64,000 nucleotides of DNA from Methanococcoides burtonii DSM 6242 (GTDB taxonomy: Archaea > Halobacteriota > Methanosarcinia > Methanosarcinales > Methanosarcinaceae): positions 1,519,579-1,583,578 of the forward strand of contig NC_007955.1 of NCBI RefSeq assembly GCF_000013725.1, read 5' to 3'. Position 1 is the stretch's first letter. Each line of letters opens with the position of its first letter. The notes beneath the pieces were generated by a model that was given only the letters and a program-made list of their open reading frames with translations, ran no database searches and had not been told where the DNA came from. The translations under genes were made by a program, and so were the position numbers. Shown here one piece after another: positions 59,907 through 64,000 of this stretch.

Positions 59907-62573
59907 TCATTTACCGGATATTGAAGAGCTATTTGTGATAGGATCTTTCTCAACGACAAAAACATGGTCTGCTGAATCGATCAATGACTCATCGTGGGAC
60001 ACTATCAATATCTGACCAACCCCAATGCCCCTCATCATATCGATAAGTTTGATCAACTGATGGACATGACCCCGGTCAAGGAAAACAGTAGGCTCATCAA
60101 AGATCAGTGGCGGCAGCTCTGCACTACCCGTGCTTCCCGGCGCGTGTGCCAGCAAACGGTATATGGCACACCGAAGGACCAGATTGAATATTGCCCGTTC
60201 CCCCCCACTCAACAACTTGGGTTCAAGAGGCGTGCCATCCTTCTCGTATATCGTCAGATTGTATTCAGGATCAAGGCTGATATGAGAATAGGCATTGTTG
60301 GTGTACATAAAAGAGAAGATCTCGTTAAGTAACCTGTCAAGAGCATCAATGTTCTTTGCACGAAGCTCCACACGAAGACGTAGATACATCGTTTCAAGTT
60401 CCTCTGCATCCCCATATACTGCTGCAAGGAAATCCTTCTTGTTCACCAACATCTTCTGCTTTATCTTAAGCTCGTTCAGTCTCTGGATATTCCCTTCGAT
60501 CCGTCCAATCTCTTTGTGGAGCTCACCCTTACGCATATCCCGCATTCCCATCTCAGAAACGATCCCATTATATGCACGTTCATACTGAGACATATCTGCC
60601 TGGAGCTCCTTCAGATCAACGCCCCCCAATGCCTCATCAAGTTTAAGGATGCGTTGCTTACGTTCATTTATCTGTGACTCGAACAGTTCTATCTTTTCCA
60701 GTCCGTTTTTCACCCCGTCCTGAAGACGGTTGATGTTATTTTGTATATTCCGGGCCTTCAGAATATTGGAGCGTATCTGCCTTGCCACCTCCAGTTTATG
60801 CAATAACTTCCCATGAAATTCTTGTGCAGCGGTCTCCTCACTTTTAAGAGACTCCATCCCACTTTTCAGCTCACCTATCGAACGCTTGCATTCATCGATC
60901 TGTTTTTCAATATCTATTACCTTATCATTTTCTTCCTTGATGGAACTTAGATGCTCCTCTATGCCCTTCTCAATGGAAGTGATCTCGTTCTTCTTAAGCA
61001 ATAACAGCTTTTCAGCCTCAGCTATAGCTTTAATGATATCACGTACATTCCGGATAAGTTCCACTTTCACCTTAATTTTGTCCTGGTCTGCCCTTATCAA
61101 CTCCAGTTCATTGATAAGCTCAGTTTTCCGATCTTCATCCCCAGCGTTCTCTTCGCATACTTTTGAACCCTGAAGGTCCTGCCCGCAGGTAGGACAAAGA
61201 CCCTTGCTAAGAAGATCTTTGCTCTTCTGTATCTTTTTCTCAAGTTCCACAACTGTAGCGGAGATCTCTTTTTCCTTACCATGGAGCTTCGTTTGTTTTT
61301 CATTCACGAAACCGGAAATATCATCAATTTGATCCAGCTTATCTTCCACAAATCCAAGTTCTTTTGCATCACCGTACTTATTTTGAATGAACGATCCGAT
61401 CTGTTCGACATCTTCCAGATACTTTTTGAGATCGTTTTTGGCAAATACGACCTTCTCATTCCGGATTCGTATGCTACCAACCGAATTATTTAGTTGTTTG
61501 TTCAGATTCAGGAGGAAATTGTTTTGTGCTGCCTCATTGTTCAACGCGAGCTCTCTTTTTTTGACAACACCACTAAACCCATCCCGCGCAGAAACTTCCT
61601 GCTTTTCAAGATCAGTAACACATCCCTCGATATCGGAACCATCTGCGACCTCAACCACTCCAAAAAGGGAGACATTGGAACTATGAAGGGCCAAAATATC
61701 ATTGTTCCCTGAGTTCACCTGATCCCTGGAACTCTCGATGTTGGCATGCTCCTTTGATATATTGGTCTTAAAATCCTTGATCTCAGAATCTGCCTTTTTT
61801 TTCTGTTCCAAAATCTCAGAATACTTCCCGATACGATCACCGATAGATTCGATCAGCTCTTTAGCCCGTTCTTTTTTTGACCCGAGGTCCAGAATTGCTT
61901 TTTCAATCCCAGTAACTTCGGTCCTGAGGCCGTTGAGTAACTGATACGGTTTTGAATCTTCAAGCACCTCAATGTCAGCAATATTATCCTTAAGACGTGA
62001 ATCGGCTTCCCTCTGGTGTCTTCCAACCCCGACCCTTGCACTGCTTGCACGCTCCCTGTATTCTTCGAGTTTGCCTATCTGAAGAAGACCATCGATCATA
62101 CGCTGCCGGTCTTTTGTCTTGGCGTTGATGAGTACATCAATTTCCCCCTGCCTGATGTACACACAGTTAGTGTAGGCTTCCTCATCCATTTTCAGAAGTG
62201 CCTTTACAGCTTCATATGTCTGATTTGCCTGGTCCACCATCACTTCATCATTGACCTTGAAAACAGACCTGTTGTTCGATGCCTTCCCGGACCTTGCATC
62301 GACCTTATACCCCTGCTCGATACTGTAATAATTTCCCTGATTCTCAAAATCCACAACAATTGATGCTTTTGTAGCCCCTTTTCGAATAATATCCGAAATT
62401 ACAAAATCCTTTGAAAGAGCACGACTTCCGAAAAGCCCTGTAAAACAGGCTTCCAGTAAACTGGATTTACCACTGCCGTTCACACCGGATACAACAGTAA
62501 CCCCATCATCGAAGCTGATATCAAGGTCAATGTAACTCCTGATATTCTCAACACGTACTCTTTTAAGCTTCAC
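59907..62573 (-). CDS. rad50: DNA double-strand break repair ATPase Rad50
   Basis: 888 residues from a GTG start that overlaps the mre11 stop (GTGA). Walker A GVNGSGKSSLLEACFTGLFG, two coiled-coil arms, the zinc hook LCPTCGQ near residue 455, signature LLSGGERAIFNLVLRCAIYRL and Walker B LIFDEPTVFLDRGH, D-loop and switch VSHDESL. It holds DNA ends together with Mre11. Length is usual. Confidence 0.96.
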   Translation of the reverse strand: MKLKRVRVENIRSYIDLDISFDDGVTVVSGVNGSGKSSLLEACFTGLFGSRALSKDFVISDIIRKGATKASIVVDFENQGNYYSIEQGYKVDARSGKASNNRSVFKVNDEVMVDQANQTYEAVKALLKMDEEAYTNCVYIRQGEIDVLINAKTKDRQRMIDGLLQIGKLEEYRERASSARVGVGRHQREADSRLKDNIADIEVLEDSKPYQLLNGLRTEVTGIEKAILDLGSKKERAKELIESIGDRIGKYSEILEQKKKADSEIKDFKTNISKEHANIESSRDQVNSGNNDILALHSSNVSLFGVVEVADGSDIEGCVTDLEKQEVSARDGFSGVVKKRELALNNEAAQNNFLLNLNKQLNNSVGSIRIRNEKVVFAKNDLKKYLEDVEQIGSFIQNKYGDAKELGFVEDKLDQIDDISGFVNEKQTKLHGKEKEISATVVELEKKIQKSKDLLSKGLCPTCGQDLQGSKVCEENAGDEDRKTELINELELIRADQDKIKVKVELIRNVRDIIKAIAEAEKLLLLKKNEITSIEKGIEEHLSSIKEENDKVIDIEKQIDECKRSIGELKSGMESLKSEETAAQEFHGKLLHKLEVARQIRSNILKARNIQNNINRLQDGVKNGLEKIELFESQINERKQRILKLDEALGGVDLKELQADMSQYERAYNGIVSEMGMRDMRKGELHKEIGRIEGNIQRLNELKIKQKMLVNKKDFLAAVYGDAEELETMYLRLRVELRAKNIDALDRLLNEIFSFMYTNNAYSHISLDPEYNLTIYEKDGTPLEPKLLSGGERAIFNLVLRCAIYRLLAHAPGSTGSAELPPLIFDEPTVFLDRGHVHQLIKLIDMMRGIGVGQILIVSHDESLIDSADHVFVVEKDPITNSSSISGK

Positions 62574-64000
62574 AGATAATCCCCCAGATTGTACTGACGT
62601 GCTTTTGCATGCACATCCCCCTTATCCACAGGCTTCTTTTCAGTGTCTTGAAGGATTTCATCATCAGATTCTTTCGACGTTTCGTCATTAGAAACACGTT
62701 CAGTCGTGCTTGCTGTGATCATATTGGAATCTTTAACTTCCGAAACCTGTTCGGAAATATTATCAGGGACGTACTTTTCAGCCGTTTCAGCTATTGTTTC
62801 GCCATGGTTATTTTCATTTTCCACATCAAGTTCTGCCTTTTCGTACCCACCCACTACCTGAGAACTATCCCGAAGACCAATATTCAAAACAGGAACTGAA
62901 AAATCGATCGTGGACAGCAAAACACCTATTTTAGACTCTGTTTCAAGATCTACCTTTGTTTTCGGAACTGAGCTGTCCCTTACCACCTCATCGATGAGGA
63001 TACCGCCACTGGTAAGCGTCATATTCTTTATTTCCCTTTTGACAGCTTCGTCAGGATCCGAAAAAGAGACTTCTACATCCATATCTTCAGAGACTCCCTC
63101 GCTATGCCGCATATCCCGTATGCGCGTCACAAGAGCTTCCTGTTTTGCAAGGAGGCCCTCTATCTCATTATAAGAAATGGATACATCGGAATTGCCGGAG
63201 ATATCCAGGAAGACGACCTTCCCGGCAACATCGTAACCTTTGATGGTATTAATGATAAGTTCGTAAGCGGCGTCTTTTCCCCTGAGCTCCACAGGAATGA
63301 AAAGGAAGTCCCTTGTGACTATATTACGCCGACTGATATCGAGACCATCATCGTTTATAGTAATGATATTATAGGTTCGTGGATCACTCTCTGATGCACT
63401 ATTGCGTTCAGTACTTCCGCAATAGGTAGCCCAGGTACTGCCTACCTTTGTTTTTTCATGCTTGTGGTAATCACCCAGAAGTATGGCATGAAGATCAAAT
63501 GGGAGGGAACTTATCACATCCTCACAATCCCATTCCCCAAATGGGAACGGTGCCATTAGCTGATGCATGACGAGAAGGTTCCATTTCCCGCAATTCTCAG
63601 CAGTGAAATCGGAATAATCATAAAGAGGTATCTTAGATCGTGGAACATTATCGATACCGTAAATAGCAACACCATCTATCAGAAATGGCTTAGTACCAAG
63701 TCTTGATGCAATGTCCATGCTCTCGAAAAGGTCCAGCCATTGGGTGTGCTGTTTGCTTTCGTGATTACCTACGATGGAGAGAAAAGGAATTTTCTGTTGT
63801 TTTAATTTTAAAAGGACCTTGATAGTATCAAGAATATCCTCCAGTGTAGGGTTCCTTGAATCGAAAAGATCGCCTGCATGGACAACAACATCCACTTTCA
63901 TATCAATGGCATCATCGATCACACTGGAAAAGGCATCGATGAAATCCTGCCTGCGTACCTCACTGTGATATTGACGATAACCAATATGAGTGTCACCAGT
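62570..64000 (-). CDS. mre11: DNA double-strand break repair nuclease Mre11 (partial at window edge)
   Basis: The frame is open to base 64000, so the first residues lie outside. Phosphoesterase motifs are all present: TGDTHIGYRQ (63971-64000), VVHAGDLFDSRNP, FLSIVGNHESKQH, LLVMHQLMAPF and LLGDYHKHEK. A capping domain follows, and the last about 130 residues are a low-complexity acidic tail (ESDDEILQDTEKK) with a terminal basic RQYNLGDYL, likely the Rad50-binding end. It trims DNA ends with Rad50. Confidence 0.95.
   Translation of the reverse strand, partial: TGDTHIGYRQYHSEVRRQDFIDAFSSVIDDAIDMKVDVVVHAGDLFDSRNPTLEDILDTIKVLLKLKQQKIPFLSIVGNHESKQHTQWLDLFESMDIASRLGTKPFLIDGVAIYGIDNVPRSKIPLYDYSDFTAENCGKWNLLVMHQLMAPFPFGEWDCEDVISSLPFDLHAILLGDYHKHEKTKVGSTWATYCGSTERNSASESDPRTYNIITINDDGLDISRRNIVTRDFLFIPVELRGKDAAYELIINTIKGYDVAGKVVFLDISGNSDVSISYNEIEGLLAKQEALVTRIRDMRHSEGVSEDMDVEVSFSDPDEAVKREIKNMTLTSGGILIDEVVRDSSVPKTKVDLETESKIGVLLSTIDFSVPVLNIGLRDSSQVVGGYEKAELDVENENNHGETIAETAEKYVPDNISEQVSEVKDSNMITASTTERVSNDETSKESDDEILQDTEKKPVDKGDVHAKARQYNLGDYL

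Overview
The window comes from a methylotrophic methanogenic archaeon of the Methanosarcinaceae, most like Methanococcoides or Methanolobus. Markers seen directly are: a coenzyme M branch starting at cysteate synthase with comD, comE and methanogenesis marker 16; a SepCysS tail; an archaeal TATA-binding protein; Mre11-Rad50; the archaeal phosphomevalonate dehydratase plus UbiD branch; AglJ; a Thg1 homologue; a small TRAM protein; and TATA-type promoters with very short leaders. The genus is an inference; no rRNA or methyl-coenzyme M reductase gene is present.

Layout. 1-7250 is an accessory, decaying stretch: SepCysS tail, tRNA-Gly, an Fe-S DNA glycosylase, HicB with a stump of HicA, an orphan ModA, a broken unknown gene, a TRAM protein, an intact IS5-family element with inverted repeats and a 4-bp target duplication, a 5'-truncated formaldehyde-activating enzyme and a frameshifted PsiE-like membrane gene. 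7450-10700 holds a methyltransferase, an IMPACT/YigZ protein, a ferredoxin-tailed aldo/keto reductase, a kinase stump and a cytochrome b5-like protein. 10848-16506 is the coenzyme M region: cysteate synthase, an ABC-type ATPase, a HypB-like GTPase, a CGKCGY-type Fe-S protein, comD and comE in one tightly overlapping operon, with marker 16 converging on comE. 16528-26779 carries a Kef-type antiporter, tyrS, thg1, a PRC-barrel protein, an RNase H-fold nuclease, uvrC, a YkgJ-like protein and a B12/radical SAM protein. 26790-30859 holds an M50 protease and the three genes of the archaeal mevalonate branch. 34048-37744 is a redox cluster (GXGXG protein, ferredoxin, CGGC protein, DUF166, small siroheme sulfite reductase) with a divergent HxlR regulator. 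39554-49289 is a cell-surface region: five pilin-like genes facing a giant von Willebrand A gene. 50153-64000 carries thiC, aglJ, tbp, scpB-scpA-smc, a coiled-coil gene, rad50 and mre11.

Most striking observation: the giant surface gene at 42795-49289 is one continuous reading frame of 2,165 codons, interrupted only by a single TAG at 46611-46613. The TAG lies inside a predicted beta-sandwich domain, and the part after it has no start signal or signal peptide of its own. In a lineage that decodes UAG as pyrrolysine, this is a candidate pyrrolysine-containing or amber-readthrough surface protein. Next in interest are the uncharacterised ATPase-GTPase-FeS trio embedded in the coenzyme M operon, the sulfite reductase/GXGXG/CGGC/DUF166 redox cluster, and the tandemly duplicated N-terminus and symmetrical promoter of the TATA-binding protein gene.

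Several genes are broken by single-base changes (PsiE-like, DtxR-like, possibly the CGGC protein). Whether these are real or base-call errors cannot be told from the sequence alone.
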